Positions 44,599 to 54,611 are shown, numbered from the stretch's first letter. The stretch is 64,000 nucleotides of DNA from Gilvimarinus gilvus (GCF_030518155.1 NZ_JAULRU010000319.1:62001-126000); one strand, 5' to 3'. Notes: generated by a model not told the origin, from the letters alone. Numbers and translations are program-made.

Positions 44599-45747
44599 TT
44601 AGCTCAGCAGATTCGAAATAAACAGCTTGATAGCGTCAATTAAGCGGGCAAAAAAACCAGCCTCATCCACATCGTGCGCGGCCACCGCAGGCACTTCGGC
44701 TATCACCTCACCGTTTAGTGTCAGCGTGAGTTTCCCCAGTTCGTCTCCTATGGCTATAGGTGCTTTTAAGGTGTCAGGCATAACCAGACTCGCCTCAATA
44801 TTGTCTTTACTACCCCGGGGGATGGTCATAGTCACTGCGGCAGGCACAGTTAACGTAAGTGCGTCAGAAGTACCGTACCAAACCCGCGCTGTATCCAGCA
44901 CCGAGCCCGCCACATACAATTCAGCGCTCTCATAATAACGGAAACCGTACGCCAACAATTTTTGCGTCTCAGCCGCACGAGCGTTCTCGCTGGTAGTACC
45001 CATTACCACAGAGATTAAACGCATCTGTTTGCGCTTGGCCGATGCAACCAAGCAGTACCCCGCCGCTTCGGTATGACCTGTTTTTAGTCCATCGACTGAA
45101 CTGTCACGAAACAGCAGTCGGTTGCGATTGGGCTGATTGATTTCGTTATATTCAAAATACTTTTCCGCGTACAGTGGATAGTATTGCGGGTGATCAGCAA
45201 TTATCGCCTGAGCCAACGTAGCGAGATCCCGCGCCGTAGTCAGATGGCCCTCTGCAGGCCACCCCGTACTGTTCATATAGTGTGTGCCGTGCAAGCCCAG
45301 TAGTTGCGCGGTTTGATTCATGACATCAGCAAACGCGTCCTCACCACCTGCAATATGCTCGGCAAGCGCAACGCTCGCATCGTTACCCGACTGAATGATC
45401 ACACCGCGCAGCAAATCGATGACCGGCACTTGCGTACCCTCGCGCACAAACATCTTGGAGCCGCCCATTTCCCAGGCTTTGACGCTAATATTGACCAGAT
45501 CTTGCTCACCAAGGCGGTTATGCTCAAGCTCGTTGGTAACGATATAGCTGGTCATCATTTTAGTCAGGCTGGCAGGGGGGAGTTGCTCGTCGGCGTTGTG
45601 CTCCACTAAAACCTCTCCCGTGTCTGCATCAACCAGTAAATAAGCGGTTGCGGCCAACTGAGGCGGAGCGGGAATCAATACCTGCTGCGCCTGAACAGCC
45701 ACAGTTAGGGAGAAAATTGCTACGAAAGAAAATAATTTGGAAAGCAT
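44599..45747 (-). CDS. dacC: D-alanyl-D-alanine carboxypeptidase (PBP5/6 type)
   Basis: Periplasmic low-molecular-weight penicillin-binding protein that trims pentapeptide side chains. It has 382 residues. Signal peptide about 1-20 (cut near VQAQ). Active-site motifs PPASLTKMM (SxxK), QSGNDASVA (SxN) and DGLKTGHTEAAGYC (KTG). PBP5-type C-terminal beta domain about 275-355, and a final amphipathic helix (FFARLIDAIKLFISNLL) for membrane anchoring. The dacA versus dacC symbol is a convention; one gene plays both roles in Pseudomonas. Confidence 0.95.
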   Translation of the reverse strand: MLSKLFSFVAIFSLTVAVQAQQVLIPAPPQLAATAYLLVDADTGEVLVEHNADEQLPPASLTKMMTSYIVTNELEHNRLGEQDLVNISVKAWEMGGSKMFVREGTQVPVIDLLRGVIIQSGNDASVALAEHIAGGEDAFADVMNQTAQLLGLHGTHYMNSTGWPAEGHLTTARDLATLAQAIIADHPQYYPLYAEKYFEYNEINQPNRNRLLFRDSSVDGLKTGHTEAAGYCLVASAKRKQMRLISVVMGTTSENARAAETQKLLAYGFRYYESAELYVAGSVLDTARVWYGTSDALTLTVPAAVTMTIPRGSKDNIEASLVMPDTLKAPIAIGDELGKLTLTLNGEVIAEVPAVAAHDVDEAGFFARLIDAIKLFISNLLS

Positions 45748-46017
45748 GGTTGGCCCGTATTACGCCCGTCTATATCGGTTTAAATGATTGACACAGTTTA
45801 CCGCAAACCCGCCTCAATCGGCACCCGTTCGCGCATTTTTCGTCGATAAACCTGCAATTGTACTCTGTATAACTGTGACCCTACCGAATTAAGAATTATC
45901 CATATCGCAGGTCTACTAGCAGCAACTGTGTTCAGATCGGGGGAGCCATATAAGCCCATCATAATCTAGAACACAGTTGCTGCTAGGGTTAAGTCCATGC
46001 GGTCATCGCCGGTTTGA
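45748..46017. other. rlpA-dacC intergenic region
   Basis: 270 bases in the middle of an otherwise tightly packed operon. It contains the long inverted repeat at 45916-45986. A 54-codon minus-strand ORF (45798-45962) has no ribosome-binding site. The dacC promoter is probably here, but no clear -35/-10 pair stands out. Confidence 0.45.
45916..45986. repeat. 18-base perfect inverted repeat with 35-base loop
   Basis: Left arm 45916-45933 (CTAGCAGCAACTGTGTTC) and right arm 45969-45986 are exact reverse complements. The loop is 35 bases. No poly-T follows on either strand, so it is not a standard terminator. A regulatory RNA stem, processing site or relic of a small mobile palindrome are all possible. 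No second copy is seen in the window. Confidence 0.85.
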
Positions 46018-46824
46018 CTAATCCTTGACTATATGGCCCGCCGAAAACCCTGCGCCGGTTAGCTTACCCCTTACCCTACTCACTTCAGCCATATCCGCCA
46101 AGGGGCCAATTCTGACTCGATACAGCGATTTGGCGGCCAGGAACTCACTGACAAAGACACGTGCCTCTAACACGCTATCGACGTCATCCCGCAGTCCTTT
46201 CGCATTACTTGCTGAACTAAAAGCGCCGACCTGTAAATAGATACCATCGGCGTGTGTAGCGGCACGATCCTCCGGGCGCAACGGCGGGGGCGGGGTATCA
46301 CCGGGAACAACTATCTCTACCTCTACCGGCCCCGTTCCAGCACTGGCAATACCGAGCTTTTGCGCCGCAGCGTAACTTAAATCAATTATCCGGCCCTGGT
46401 GAAAGGGCCCCCGGTCATTCACCCGAACCACGACACTGCGGCCATTTTTTAAATAGGTCACGCGCACGTAGGAAGGTATCGGCAACGTTTTATGAGCCGC
46501 TGTCATGCCATACATGTCATAGACTTCGCCATTGGAGGTTTTATGACCGTGAAACTTTTTGCCGTACCAGGATGCCGTACCACGCTCTTTATAGTCGGAC
46601 TCATCTTCGATTAAATAATACGTTTGGCCTAGAACTGTATAAGGATTTTTATTCCCGGCCCGCGTGCGAGCTTCATATTTGGGCACGGCATCAGGAATAT
46701 GCGTCACATCCACGTGACGGTCTGGTCCGGTATCGTGTTTCATTGCATAGCGTGATTCATTCTGCGAACACGCCGCTAACCCTGCGATCACACACCAGAC
46801 GACAACCTTTAACCAACACCTCAT
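46018..46824 (-). CDS. rlpA: Septal ring lytic transglycosylase RlpA with SPOR domain
   Basis: Lipoprotein (lipobox GLAAC, Cys19) of 268 residues acting on denuded peptidoglycan at the septum. Double-psi beta-barrel about 83-170: GTASWYGKKFHGHKTSNGE with the catalytic Glu, ending VNDRGPFHQGRIIDLS. C-terminal SPOR domain about 190-268 (YLQVGAFSSASNAKGLRDD, FRVRIGP-like LYRVRIGPLAD), which binds glycans lacking stem peptides. Overlaps mltB by 4 bases. Confidence 0.95.
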   Translation of the reverse strand: MRCWLKVVVWCVIAGLAACSQNESRYAMKHDTGPDRHVDVTHIPDAVPKYEARTRAGNKNPYTVLGQTYYLIEDESDYKERGTASWYGKKFHGHKTSNGEVYDMYGMTAAHKTLPIPSYVRVTYLKNGRSVVVRVNDRGPFHQGRIIDLSYAAAQKLGIASAGTGPVEVEIVVPGDTPPPPLRPEDRAATHADGIYLQVGAFSSASNAKGLRDDVDSVLEARVFVSEFLAAKSLYRVRIGPLADMAEVSRVRGKLTGAGFSAGHIVKD

Positions 46825-47846
46825 GGATTGAGTTTCTCCTCGACTTTATCAAAGCCCTCGCGATATATAGCCTGGGCTAACTGATCTACCGCCATAGCAT
46901 ACATTGCACTGCGATTGTACCGTGTAATTACATAGAAATTATTCATTGTCAGCCAGTATTCATCGCCCAATGCGCCGTCCAGCACAATAGCATTGGCCAG
47001 CACGTCCTCGTTCAGGTCGATGACAGGTTGCAAGCCCCGCTGCATCCAATCAGCCACTGTCAGCTCCGGCTTAGCAATAGTTTTCGGCTCAGCCAATACA
47101 ATGTTCTTGTTTGGACGGGCCCGCACAGTCACCCTTTGCGCGGCTTGCCAGCCATGCCGGTGGAAATAATTCGCGACCGAGCCTATGGCATCTGCCTTAT
47201 TTTGCCAAATGTCGGGCCAGCTATCGCCATTAAAATCGACCGCATATTCACGATAGCTAGATGGCATAAATTGCCCAAGCCCCATAGCCCCCGCGTAGGA
47301 TCCTTTATTGAGCAACGGATCTTGTCCATGCTCGCGCGTTAACAGTAAATAGTGCTCCAACTCTTTAGTAAAAAAAGGGCTGCGAGGCGGATAATCAAAC
47401 GCCAAAGTGCTTAGAGCATCCATCACTCGATAACTTCCGGTGATCTTACCGTACAGAGTTTCGACGCCTATGATGGCAACAATGTATTCAGCGGGCACGC
47501 CAAAGGCTCTCTCCGCGCGCAATAGAGCTTCAGCGTTGTCCAACCAAAAGCTCACACCACCTTCAATGCGTGCGGGCTTGATAAAAATCTTGCGGTAATC
47601 AGCCCAACTCTTTGTCTTTTCGGCCGGGCGCGCGATGGTATCAAGAATAGATTGCTTCTTTTCTACTGCCTTAAAAAGTTGTGTAAGCTCGAACGAATCA
47701 AAATCGTGCTGCTCAACCATCCGCGCAATAAACGGTTGCGCGCTGGGGTGCTCAGAGTAATCAGCCTTAACAGCCGCGCTAAACATTACAAAAAAAACAA
47801 GGAGGCAGTAGGTTGCAAGCAAATTAACTCTGCGGGTTATCTTCAT
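46821..47846 (-). CDS. mltB: Membrane-bound lytic murein transglycosylase B
   Basis: Cleaves the MurNAc-GlcNAc bond with 1,6-anhydro product. It has 341 residues. Signal peptide about 1-28 without a lipobox Cys, so probably soluble, SltB1-like. Catalytic Glu in IIGVETLYGKITG, then DALSTLAFDYPPRSPFF, GAMGLGQFMPSSYREYAVDF with the EF-hand-like DFNGDSWPDIW calcium site. It overlaps rodA by 4 bases. Its anhydro-MurNAc products are substrates for the recycling pathway that ends in AmgK and MurU. Confidence 0.95.
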   Translation of the reverse strand: MKITRRVNLLATYCLLVFFVMFSAAVKADYSEHPSAQPFIARMVEQHDFDSFELTQLFKAVEKKQSILDTIARPAEKTKSWADYRKIFIKPARIEGGVSFWLDNAEALLRAERAFGVPAEYIVAIIGVETLYGKITGSYRVMDALSTLAFDYPPRSPFFTKELEHYLLLTREHGQDPLLNKGSYAGAMGLGQFMPSSYREYAVDFNGDSWPDIWQNKADAIGSVANYFHRHGWQAAQRVTVRARPNKNIVLAEPKTIAKPELTVADWMQRGLQPVIDLNEDVLANAIVLDGALGDEYWLTMNNFYVITRYNRSAMYAMAVDQLAQAIYREGFDKVEEKLNP

Positions 47847-48988
47847 CGAATCACCTTGCGGGGCTCAGTCGCAATTGCCATGAGAATACCAAATCCAGCC
47901 AATAGCGTGACTAACGAGGTTCCGCCCTGACTGACCAACGGTAACGGCACTCCCACCACCGGGAGCAAGCCCGATACCATCCCAATATTCACGAATACAT
48001 AGACAAAAAAAGTCAGCGTAATACTGGCCGCCAGTAAACGGCCAAAACTTTCCTGCGCGCGCAACGCAATCATCAGGCCGCGAGCAACAACGAGCATATA
48101 CAACCCCAGTAAGACTAACACCCCTATTAACCCAAACTCTTCTGCCAGAACCGCAATAATAAAGTCGGTATGGCCCTCGGGCAAAAAATCCAAATGCGAC
48201 TGAGTACCCTGTAGCCAACCCTTACCTGGCACACCACCTGAGCCGATTGCCGTTTTCGATTGAATAATATTCCAACCAGCGCCCAGTCGGTCAGCCTCGG
48301 GATTCAATAAGGTAAGCACCCGCCGCTTTTGGTAATCATGTAATACAAATTGCCACAGAGGCCACAAACTAAGCAAAGCGGCCAATACAGCAGCAAAAAT
48401 ATAGCGCCATGATATTCCGGCGTAAAAGAGCACCATTAGACCGGAGGCAGCAACTAAAATTGACGTACCTAGGTCAGGCTGTTTCACAATCAACACGACG
48501 GGTACAAACACAAACACCAACGTCCAAAAAATATGCTTGAAAGCTGGCGGCAAGTGCCTTTGCCCCAAATAGGCTGCAATAGCGATGGGCATAGCCAGCT
48601 TCATTAACTCAGAAGGCTGAAATCGAAAACCGCCCAAACTCAACCAGCGCTGAGCACCCTTAGCGCCAACACCATGAAAAATAACCAAAACCAATAGGCC
48701 CACGGCAACGACGTAAGCCCAAGGTGCCAAACGCCGCATAAAGTGCACGGGGACTTGTGCCACAAAAATCATCGCAATATAAGCAATTATAAAATACACG
48801 CCCTGGCGCTTGACGGTAGCGACAGATTGATCACTGGCGCTATACAAAACAAACAATCCCCCTACGGTAATCGTCAGCAACAGTAACAGTAACCAAAAAT
48901 CCAGGTGCACGCGTTGTTGCAAACGATCGCGCCGACGTAACGTTTGATCAGATTCGGGGAGTCTCCGTAAGAAGTCTTGGTTAGGCAT
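47843..48988 (-). CDS. rodA: Rod-shape SEDS glycosyltransferase RodA
   Basis: Polymerises lipid II for side-wall elongation together with PBP2. It has 381 residues and about ten membrane helices. SEDS signature: GAKGAQRWLSLGGFRFQPSELMKLA, KQPDLGTSILV, NPEADRLGAGWNIIQSKTAIGSGG and the C-terminal GLLPVVGVPLPLVSQGGTSL. The start overlaps the mrdA stop by one base. Confidence 0.97.
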   Translation of the reverse strand: MPNQDFLRRLPESDQTLRRRDRLQQRVHLDFWLLLLLLTITVGGLFVLYSASDQSVATVKRQGVYFIIAYIAMIFVAQVPVHFMRRLAPWAYVVAVGLLVLVIFHGVGAKGAQRWLSLGGFRFQPSELMKLAMPIAIAAYLGQRHLPPAFKHIFWTLVFVFVPVVLIVKQPDLGTSILVAASGLMVLFYAGISWRYIFAAVLAALLSLWPLWQFVLHDYQKRRVLTLLNPEADRLGAGWNIIQSKTAIGSGGVPGKGWLQGTQSHLDFLPEGHTDFIIAVLAEEFGLIGVLVLLGLYMLVVARGLMIALRAQESFGRLLAASITLTFFVYVFVNIGMVSGLLPVVGVPLPLVSQGGTSLVTLLAGFGILMAIATEPRKVIR

Positions 48989-50829
48989 TAGTTATTCTCA
49001 CGGTTTAACCAAACATCAAATACCCGGCGCGATATCTGCGCGGCCGACGAGCTTGATTCGGCATTTTCTAAAATAACCGCCACAGCGATCTGCGGTTGCT
49101 CAAAAGGCGCATATCCAACAAAAAGTGCATGGTCACGATTGCGTTCGGACAACGCCTCGGAGTCATACTCTTCGCCTTGAGCAATAGCGACAACTTGCGC
49201 AGTGCCGGTTTTTCCCGCCATTTCATAATCGGCACCGCGATTAATACTCTTAGCGGTACCATGCAGCCCGTGAACAACTTCATGCATCGCATTGAGAATA
49301 GTCTCCCAATGCTCTGGGGCAACTTCAACCTGTTCTACCAACGTTGGCGCGACTTCTTGACCACCGATACTCGCCACCAACTGAGGACGAAAATGCCGTC
49401 CGCGACTGGCTAAGGTTGCAGTCATTACCGCCAATTGTAGAGGCGTTGCCAAAACATCACCCTGTCCAATAGACACATTAAGCGTGTCGCCCGGATACCA
49501 GGCCAAACCGCGCGCGCCTCGCTTCCAGGCGCGCGACGGCCATAGGCCGCGACGCTCGCTGGGAATATCGATTCCCGATTTATCGCCGAGACCAAACTGG
49601 CTGCCAAAACTATGCAAATCATCAATTCCCAGATTGTGCCCCAGATCGTAGAAGTAAGTATCACAAGACTCGGCGATGGCCTGCAATAAGTCCACTTTTG
49701 TCCCATGGCCGCGACGCTTCCAATCGCGATAGAGCCGTTTATCGTTTCCTAAACGATAGTAGCCAGGATCGTAAATAGTGTCTTGTGGAGTGATGACGTT
49801 GTGATGCAAACCCGCCATTCCGACGACCGGTTTAATCGTTGAGCCTGGCGGGTACTGGCCCTGTAAAAAACGGTTGAACAGCGGTAAATCGCGTGACTGA
49901 TTCAGCAAACGATAATCTTTAAAGCTAATACCGGTAACGAACAAATTAGCATCAAAGCTGGGCGCGCTAACAGCGGCAATCACGCCGCCCGTTGCAACGT
50001 CAATCGCTACAACGGCGCCTCTGCGGCCATCTAGCGCCGCGTGCGCTTCGCGCTGCACCTCAGTGTCCATGTGTAAGACAAGATCTTGCCCCGGCTTGGG
50101 GTCGCGGCTATCCAACACGCGCAACACGCGACCACGCGCGTTTGTTTCCACGTTTTGGTAGCCTACATCGCCTAGCAACATCGATTCATACTCTCGCTCG
50201 AGACCGATCTTGCCGATCGAGTGGGTGCCGCTGTATTTCTGATAGGTATCTTCATCAAACCCAGCAAGTTCCTTTTCACTGATACGCCCCACATAACCCA
50301 GTGTGTGAGCATAGAGTTCGCCATGGGTATAGTTGCGCACAAGCTGTGCATGTACCTCAACACCATCCAGGCGATACTCATTGACCGCCAAATGCGCAAT
50401 TTCTTCTTCATTTAAGTTATAACGCAACGGCACAGGGTCAAACGGCCGGCGCTTTTGTCGCAATTGATCGTTGAACTTTTCAATATCATTTGCGGAGATA
50501 TCAACTAAATCACCCAGAGTATCGAGCGTTTGCCCTAGATCCTCTACACGCTCATGCACAATAGACAGGGTATAGCTGGCACGATTCTCAGCCAACAACT
50601 CGCCGTTGCGGTCATAAATAAGCCCGCGAGTTGGAGAGATGGGCAACACGTGAACGCGGTTACGGTCGGACTGGGTGACATAGTCCTGATGATGGGTTAC
50701 CTGGAGGGAATAAAATCGCACCAGCAACATACCCGTTAAAAGCACAATAGCCAGAGCCGTAAAGATTGCACGGGCAACAAAAATCTTCGCTTCGCGATGA
50801 TGGTCTTTAAAGTGCCGCGCCTCAGACAT
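48988..50829 (-). CDS. mrdA: Penicillin-binding protein 2 (elongation transpeptidase)
   Basis: Cross-links peptidoglycan in the Rod complex. It has 613 residues. Short cytoplasmic tail, membrane helix about 16-36, pedestal domain (TRGLIYDRNGELLAENRASY), and transpeptidase domain with PPGSTIKP (SxxK), ESCDTYFYD (SxD) and MAGKTGTAQV (KTG). Standard length for PBP2. Followed by rodA with a one-base overlap, and preceded by rlmH. Confidence 0.97.
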   Translation of the reverse strand: MSEARHFKDHHREAKIFVARAIFTALAIVLLTGMLLVRFYSLQVTHHQDYVTQSDRNRVHVLPISPTRGLIYDRNGELLAENRASYTLSIVHERVEDLGQTLDTLGDLVDISANDIEKFNDQLRQKRRPFDPVPLRYNLNEEEIAHLAVNEYRLDGVEVHAQLVRNYTHGELYAHTLGYVGRISEKELAGFDEDTYQKYSGTHSIGKIGLEREYESMLLGDVGYQNVETNARGRVLRVLDSRDPKPGQDLVLHMDTEVQREAHAALDGRRGAVVAIDVATGGVIAAVSAPSFDANLFVTGISFKDYRLLNQSRDLPLFNRFLQGQYPPGSTIKPVVGMAGLHHNVITPQDTIYDPGYYRLGNDKRLYRDWKRRGHGTKVDLLQAIAESCDTYFYDLGHNLGIDDLHSFGSQFGLGDKSGIDIPSERRGLWPSRAWKRGARGLAWYPGDTLNVSIGQGDVLATPLQLAVMTATLASRGRHFRPQLVASIGGQEVAPTLVEQVEVAPEHWETILNAMHEVVHGLHGTAKSINRGADYEMAGKTGTAQVVAIAQGEEYDSEALSERNRDHALFVGYAPFEQPQIAVAVILENAESSSSAAQISRRVFDVWLNRENN

Positions 50830-50857
50830 TAGAACCCATGTATATATTTATCGTGTT

Positions 50858-51328
50858 TTATTTATGGTAGGGGTGGTTATTTAGCACCGTCCAAGCTCGA
50901 TACAGCTGCTCCATTAATAATACTCGCACCAAGGGGTGAGGCAACGTCAGTGCTGACAAAGACCATTTTTCATCGGCCAGCGCCAGCACCTTGGCCGACA
51001 AGCCATCGGGGCCGCCTATTAACAAGCTGACATCCTGCCCGTCCATGCGCCAACCCGATAACTTATCTGCCAGTGTTTCGGTGCTGAAAGATCGCCCCAA
51101 GACGTCCAGCGCAATTACCCGATCACCCTTGCCTATCGCGCCAATTATAGCCTCCCCTTCGGCTTCCATAGCGCGGGCTATATCGGCATTTTTACCGCGT
51201 TTGGCCAACGCTAACTCGACCAGCTCCACAACCATATCACCGCGCGGCAGGCGTTTGGCATATTCTCCATAGCCCTCTTCTACCCAGCCAGGCATGCGTG
51301 TGCCTACAGCAATTAACTTGATACGCAC
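50858..51328 (-). CDS. rlmH: 23S rRNA pseudouridine1915-N3-methyltransferase RlmH
   Basis: SPOUT-fold methyltransferase acting on assembled 70S ribosomes. GTG at 51328 ([20 protein letters not shown]) gives 156 residues, the family length; the frame runs on to 51403 but that overlaps rsfS. SAM knot [13 protein letters not shown] and the C-terminal [16 protein letters not shown], ending HPYHK, are intact. Lies 13 bases after rsfS. Confidence 0.97.
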   Translation of the reverse strand: MRIKLIAVGTRMPGWVEEGYGEYAKRLPRGDMVVELVELALAKRGKNADIARAMEAEGEAIIGAIGKGDRVIALDVLGRSFSTETLADKLSGWRMDGQDVSLLIGGPDGLSAKVLALADEKWSLSALTLPHPLVRVLLMEQLYRAWTVLNNHPYHK

Positions 51329-51341
51329 AGTGATTCTAACC

Positions 51342-51683
51342 TTAGTCCGCAGAACGGCCCGCGGGTTCCACTGACCACAGCTTTTCCAAATCGTAAAACT
51401 CACGCGTTTCGGGCTTCATTACGTGAAGCACGATATCACCAAAGTCGACCAACACCCATTCACCGCTCTCCAGGCCTTCCACCCCCAGAGGCTGAAAGCC
51501 CGCCTTCTTTGCATCTTCCACGGCGTTAGAAGCCAGAGATTTAACATGGCGATTAGAGGTGCCAGACGCGATAAGCAGCACATCCATCACATCACTTTTC
51601 CCACGTACATCCACCTGAGTCGCCTCTTTGGCTTTCAAGTCATTCAGTGCGCCTAACAAAACATCGATCAAGTTATCTGACAT
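51342..51683 (-). CDS. rsfS: Ribosomal silencing factor RsfS
   Basis: Binds L14 and blocks joining of ribosomal subunits in starvation. It has 113 residues. Characteristic [37 protein letters not shown] and FYDLEKLW. Sits between nadD and rlmH, the conserved order. Confidence 0.97.
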   Translation of the reverse strand: MSDNLIDVLLGALNDLKAKEATQVDVRGKSDVMDVLLIASGTSNRHVKSLASNAVEDAKKAGFQPLGVEGLESGEWVLVDFGDIVLHVMKPETREFYDLEKLWSVEPAGRSAD

Positions 51684-51693
51684 AAATTACCTA

Positions 51694-52347
51694 TTAACAT
51701 GTAGGAGCATCGGCACTATAAAGGCCGTGCTTCGAAATAAAATGCCGAACTGATTCCGGCAATAAGTATTGGGTTGATTGGCCGCGAGCTATCAGTGCTC
51801 GTATTTGCGTTGCACTGATATCCAACAAGCGCACACTCAAGTGCACAATTGAGCCGTAGGCGGCATTGTCCAATGCGTCTAGCTCCGCCGTGTTTTGACG
51901 GTCGTACTCGGCCAACTCACCGTGTGAGGCAAGTGAATAACCTGGCCGCTCCACAACCACCAGATGCGCTAACGATAACAGCTCACGCCAACGGTGCCAG
52001 CGAGGCAACCCCAGATAGGCATCGGTCCCCATAATCATCGACAGAGATACATCGTCGCCCAGCTCACGGCGTAACTCCAACAAAGTATCGACAGAATAGG
52101 TAGCCGTACCCCGCTCCAACTCGCGCCGGTCGAGCGCGAGCACGTGACAACCAGCAATTGCCTGCCCCACCATGCTCGCCCGCATGTCGCTGCTGACACT
52201 GGGCTGCTGCCGATGTGTAGGGAGATGGCAAGGTACGAGGCGAACCTGTTCGAAACCGACAATGTTCACTAAATCCAGCGCAAGGCGTAAATGCCCGTGG
52301 TGAACCGGATTAAACGTACCGCCCAAAAATGCAATTTTGCGCAACAT
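51694..52347 (-). CDS. nadD: Nicotinate-nucleotide adenylyltransferase NadD
   Basis: Forms deamido-NAD from NaMN and ATP. ATG at 52347 overlaps the proA stop (TGATG) and gives 217 residues starting [20 protein letters not shown], with the HxGH nucleotidyltransferase motif. A longer frame to 52383 lies within proA. MGTDAYLGLPRWHRW and the C-terminal ISATQIRALIARGQS (ISxTxxR) motif are intact. Confidence 0.97.
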   Translation of the reverse strand: MLRKIAFLGGTFNPVHHGHLRLALDLVNIVGFEQVRLVPCHLPTHRQQPSVSSDMRASMVGQAIAGCHVLALDRRELERGTATYSVDTLLELRRELGDDVSLSMIMGTDAYLGLPRWHRWRELLSLAHLVVVERPGYSLASHGELAEYDRQNTAELDALDNAAYGSIVHLSVRLLDISATQIRALIARGQSTQYLLPESVRHFISKHGLYSADAPTC

Positions 52348-53615
52348 CAATCGCGAATCTGGCCGTCGCCTAACACGATCCACTTCTGCGAGGTCAGCCC
52401 TTCCAGACCTACCGGGCCGCGGGCGTGAATTTTATCGGTAGAGATACCAATTTCCGCGCCCAGGCCGTACTCAAAGCCATCGGCAAACCTCGTAGAGGCA
52501 TTAATCATCACCGAACTGGAATCCACCTCGGTCAAAAAACGGCGCCCGCGCGTATAATCTTCGGTTACGATCGACTCGGTATGCTGTGAACTGTATTGCG
52601 CGATATGGTCCATTGCCGCCTCTAGCGAGGCCACCACACGAATCGCCAGAACAGGTGCCAAGTATTCAGTGGCCCAGTCATCCCGCGTCGCCAATTTGGC
52701 ATCAATAAGAGCACAGGTCTTGTCACAGCCGCGCAGTTCCACGCCTTTTTCTTTATACGCGCTAGCCAATCTCGGCAGTATCGCCGTTGCAACCGACTCA
52801 TCCACGAGCAACGTTTCCATGGCGTTACAAACGCCATAACGATGCGTCTTGGCGTTCAACGCAATATTGAACGCCTTTTCAAGATCCGCTTTAGCGTCAA
52901 TATAGACATGGCAAATGCCATCCAAATGCTTGATAACCGGCACCTTAGCGTCACTGGAAATGCGTTCAATGAGGCCTTTCCCACCGCGCGGCACGATGAC
53001 ATCGACATATTCGGGCATGGTAATCATCGCACCGACCGCAGCACGGTCAGTGGTTTGCACAACCTGTACACACCCAAGCGGCAGACCTGCATCGGCCAAC
53101 CCTTGCTCGATACACTGAGCGATCGCTCTGTTCGAATGGATAGCTTCCTTACCACCGCGTAATATGGCCGCGTTGCCCGATTTTAAGCACAGGCTGGCCG
53201 CATCAATGGTGACATTGGGACGGGACTCATAAATGATTCCGACGACACCTAACGGCACTCGCATCTTTCCCACCTGAATACCGCTGGGGCGAAAGCTTAA
53301 ATCAGTGATTTCACCGCAGGGATCGGGCAGAGCCGCTACCTGCCGCAATCCTTCAATCATGCCGTCTATGGTTTTCGGCGTCAGCGCCAGGCGATCGAGT
53401 AGCGCCGCATCCAAGCCGTTTTCACGCCCGGCCGCCAGATCTTTTTCATTCTCCCGAGCCAATAAGTCACGATTGGCGTCAAGTGCGCGGGCCATTGCCT
53501 GCAAGGCTGCATTTTTGACGCCTGTCGTGCTTGCGGCCAGTACGCGCGAGGCCGCGCGGGCCTCGATACCTACCTGAGCCATGTATTCTTGAACAGATAC
53601 CTTATCCAACATCAT
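52347..53615 (-). CDS. proA: Gamma-glutamyl phosphate reductase ProA
   Basis: Second step of proline synthesis: NADPH reduction of glutamyl-5-phosphate. It has 422 residues, an aldehyde-dehydrogenase fold. [27 protein letters not shown], catalytic Cys in [11 protein letters not shown], and [20 protein letters not shown] at the C-terminus. First gene of the proA to rlpA block. A perfect TATAAT lies 34 bases upstream. Confidence 0.98.
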   Translation of the reverse strand: MMLDKVSVQEYMAQVGIEARAASRVLAASTTGVKNAALQAMARALDANRDLLARENEKDLAAGRENGLDAALLDRLALTPKTIDGMIEGLRQVAALPDPCGEITDLSFRPSGIQVGKMRVPLGVVGIIYESRPNVTIDAASLCLKSGNAAILRGGKEAIHSNRAIAQCIEQGLADAGLPLGCVQVVQTTDRAAVGAMITMPEYVDVIVPRGGKGLIERISSDAKVPVIKHLDGICHVYIDAKADLEKAFNIALNAKTHRYGVCNAMETLLVDESVATAILPRLASAYKEKGVELRGCDKTCALIDAKLATRDDWATEYLAPVLAIRVVASLEAAMDHIAQYSSQHTESIVTEDYTRGRRFLTEVDSSSVMINASTRFADGFEYGLGAEIGISTDKIHARGPVGLEGLTSQKWIVLGDGQIRD

Positions 53616-53648
53616 CTAACCTGTGTCAGTTTTCGCAAATTTGCCGCA

Positions 53649-53654
53649 ATTATA
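53649..53654 (-). promoter_or_regulatory. Candidate -10 of the proA operon
   Basis: Minus strand TATAAT, 33 bases before the proA ATG. The -35 region at 17 bases is poor (GGCCAA), so confidence is moderate. Confidence 0.4.
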
Positions 53655-53754
53655 CCTTTTTAACACGACTTTTGGCCGCTAATCGTCGCTTCAGCTTCCA
53701 TTCAGCCAACAAGTACCACACTGCAAGTGAACTGTTACCCACCTGGAGGTACTT

Positions 53755-54261
53755 ATGAAGGTATTTCACCCCCTGAGCTTAAGCCTGTCTCTGGCACTTG
53801 CAACATTGAGCCATACAGCGCTGGCCCATAAAGACAGACCAGACTATGGGCGGGTTCTGCACACGAAACCCGTCTATGAAACCCGTGTAATCCGGGAGCC
53901 CGTGGAACACTGCACTGCCCCGAAACGCCGCCATACCCATACGGTTATCGGTGGAGCGATTGGCGCTGCGATCGGCCTTCGCCACCAGCACAATACCGAT
54001 GCCGCTATTATTGGTAGCCTGATAGGTGCGGGCATTGGCCACGATATAGACCGGCACCGCAGCAAGCACAAGCGCCGTTGCACAACCAGCTACCAATCTC
54101 GACGCCACACCTTTATCAGCGGCTATCAGGTGACTTACCGCTACCGGGGTGACATTTATACAACCGTCACCCAACACAAACCTGGCCGCCGGATTGAACT
54201 CTACCGCGGCAAACACCGACACAAGCAGTACCGAACACACAAACCGCACCGGCGCCACTGA
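53755..54261 (+). CDS. Glycine-zipper envelope protein, His/Arg-rich
   Basis: 168 residues. Signal peptide about 1-24 (cut after HTALA). A glycine-zipper-2TM segment at about 63-102: VIGGAIGAAIG and IIGSLIGAGIGHDI, typical of small outer-membrane or periplasmic proteins such as the 17-kDa antigen group. The C-terminal part is very rich in His, Arg, Lys and Tyr (ending KHRHKQYRTHKPHRRH), which could bind metals or anionic surface polymers. GGAGG lies five bases before the ATG. Function unknown; it precedes a PepSY-two-component unit. Confidence 0.8.
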   Translation: MKVFHPLSLSLSLALATLSHTALAHKDRPDYGRVLHTKPVYETRVIREPVEHCTAPKRRHTHTVIGGAIGAAIGLRHQHNTDAAIIGSLIGAGIGHDIDRHRSKHKRRCTTSYQSRRHTFISGYQVTYRYRGDIYTTVTQHKPGRRIELYRGKHRHKQYRTHKPHRRH

Positions 54262-54302
54262 GGTGATACAATGGCGCAATCAAAACAGCAGAAACCGTGA
54301 TT

Positions 54303-54587
54303 ATGATTAAAACCCTGACTTGCGCTGTTTTCCTTTGCTTGCTGAGTATGGGCACCACCGCCTATGCTCAGAAAAGCCCTTACAGCCCCCCAATTACCCA
54401 CTTTCAATGTGCCGTCAGTGCCGCACAAGCCGGTAAAATTGCCAGCAAAAAATATGGGGGTAAGGTCATTGACGTCAAGGTCGTCAACGTTAAGGGCCGA
54501 AGAGCGTACAGGGTAAAGCTATTACAAAAATCCGGGCGAATTCACTCTGTTATCATTGATGCCGACAGCGGTCGCCCACTGGGTTAA
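54303..54587 (+). CDS. PepSY-domain periplasmic protein
   Basis: 94 residues from ATG 54303; a GTG two codons upstream is possible. Signal peptide about 1-22 (cut after TTAYA). PepSY domain about 35-94: AAQAGKIASKKYGGKVIDVKV, YRVKLLQKSGRIHSVIIDADSG. Such proteins often sit next to PhoPQ/QseBC-like two-component systems and may modulate the sensor or a protease. It lies 24 bases before the response regulator gene. Confidence 0.88.
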   Translation: MIKTLTCAVFLCLLSMGTTAYAQKSPYSPPITHFQCAVSAAQAGKIASKKYGGKVIDVKVVNVKGRRAYRVKLLQKSGRIHSVIIDADSGRPLG

Positions 54588-54611
54588 CCCAATCGCAAGG
54601 AGGGCTTAGTT

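Noticed and set aside
45798-45962. 54-codon minus-strand ORF between rlpA and dacC
   Set aside because: No ribosome-binding site, it begins inside the loop of the 18-base inverted repeat and contains one arm of it, and the peptide resembles nothing I know.
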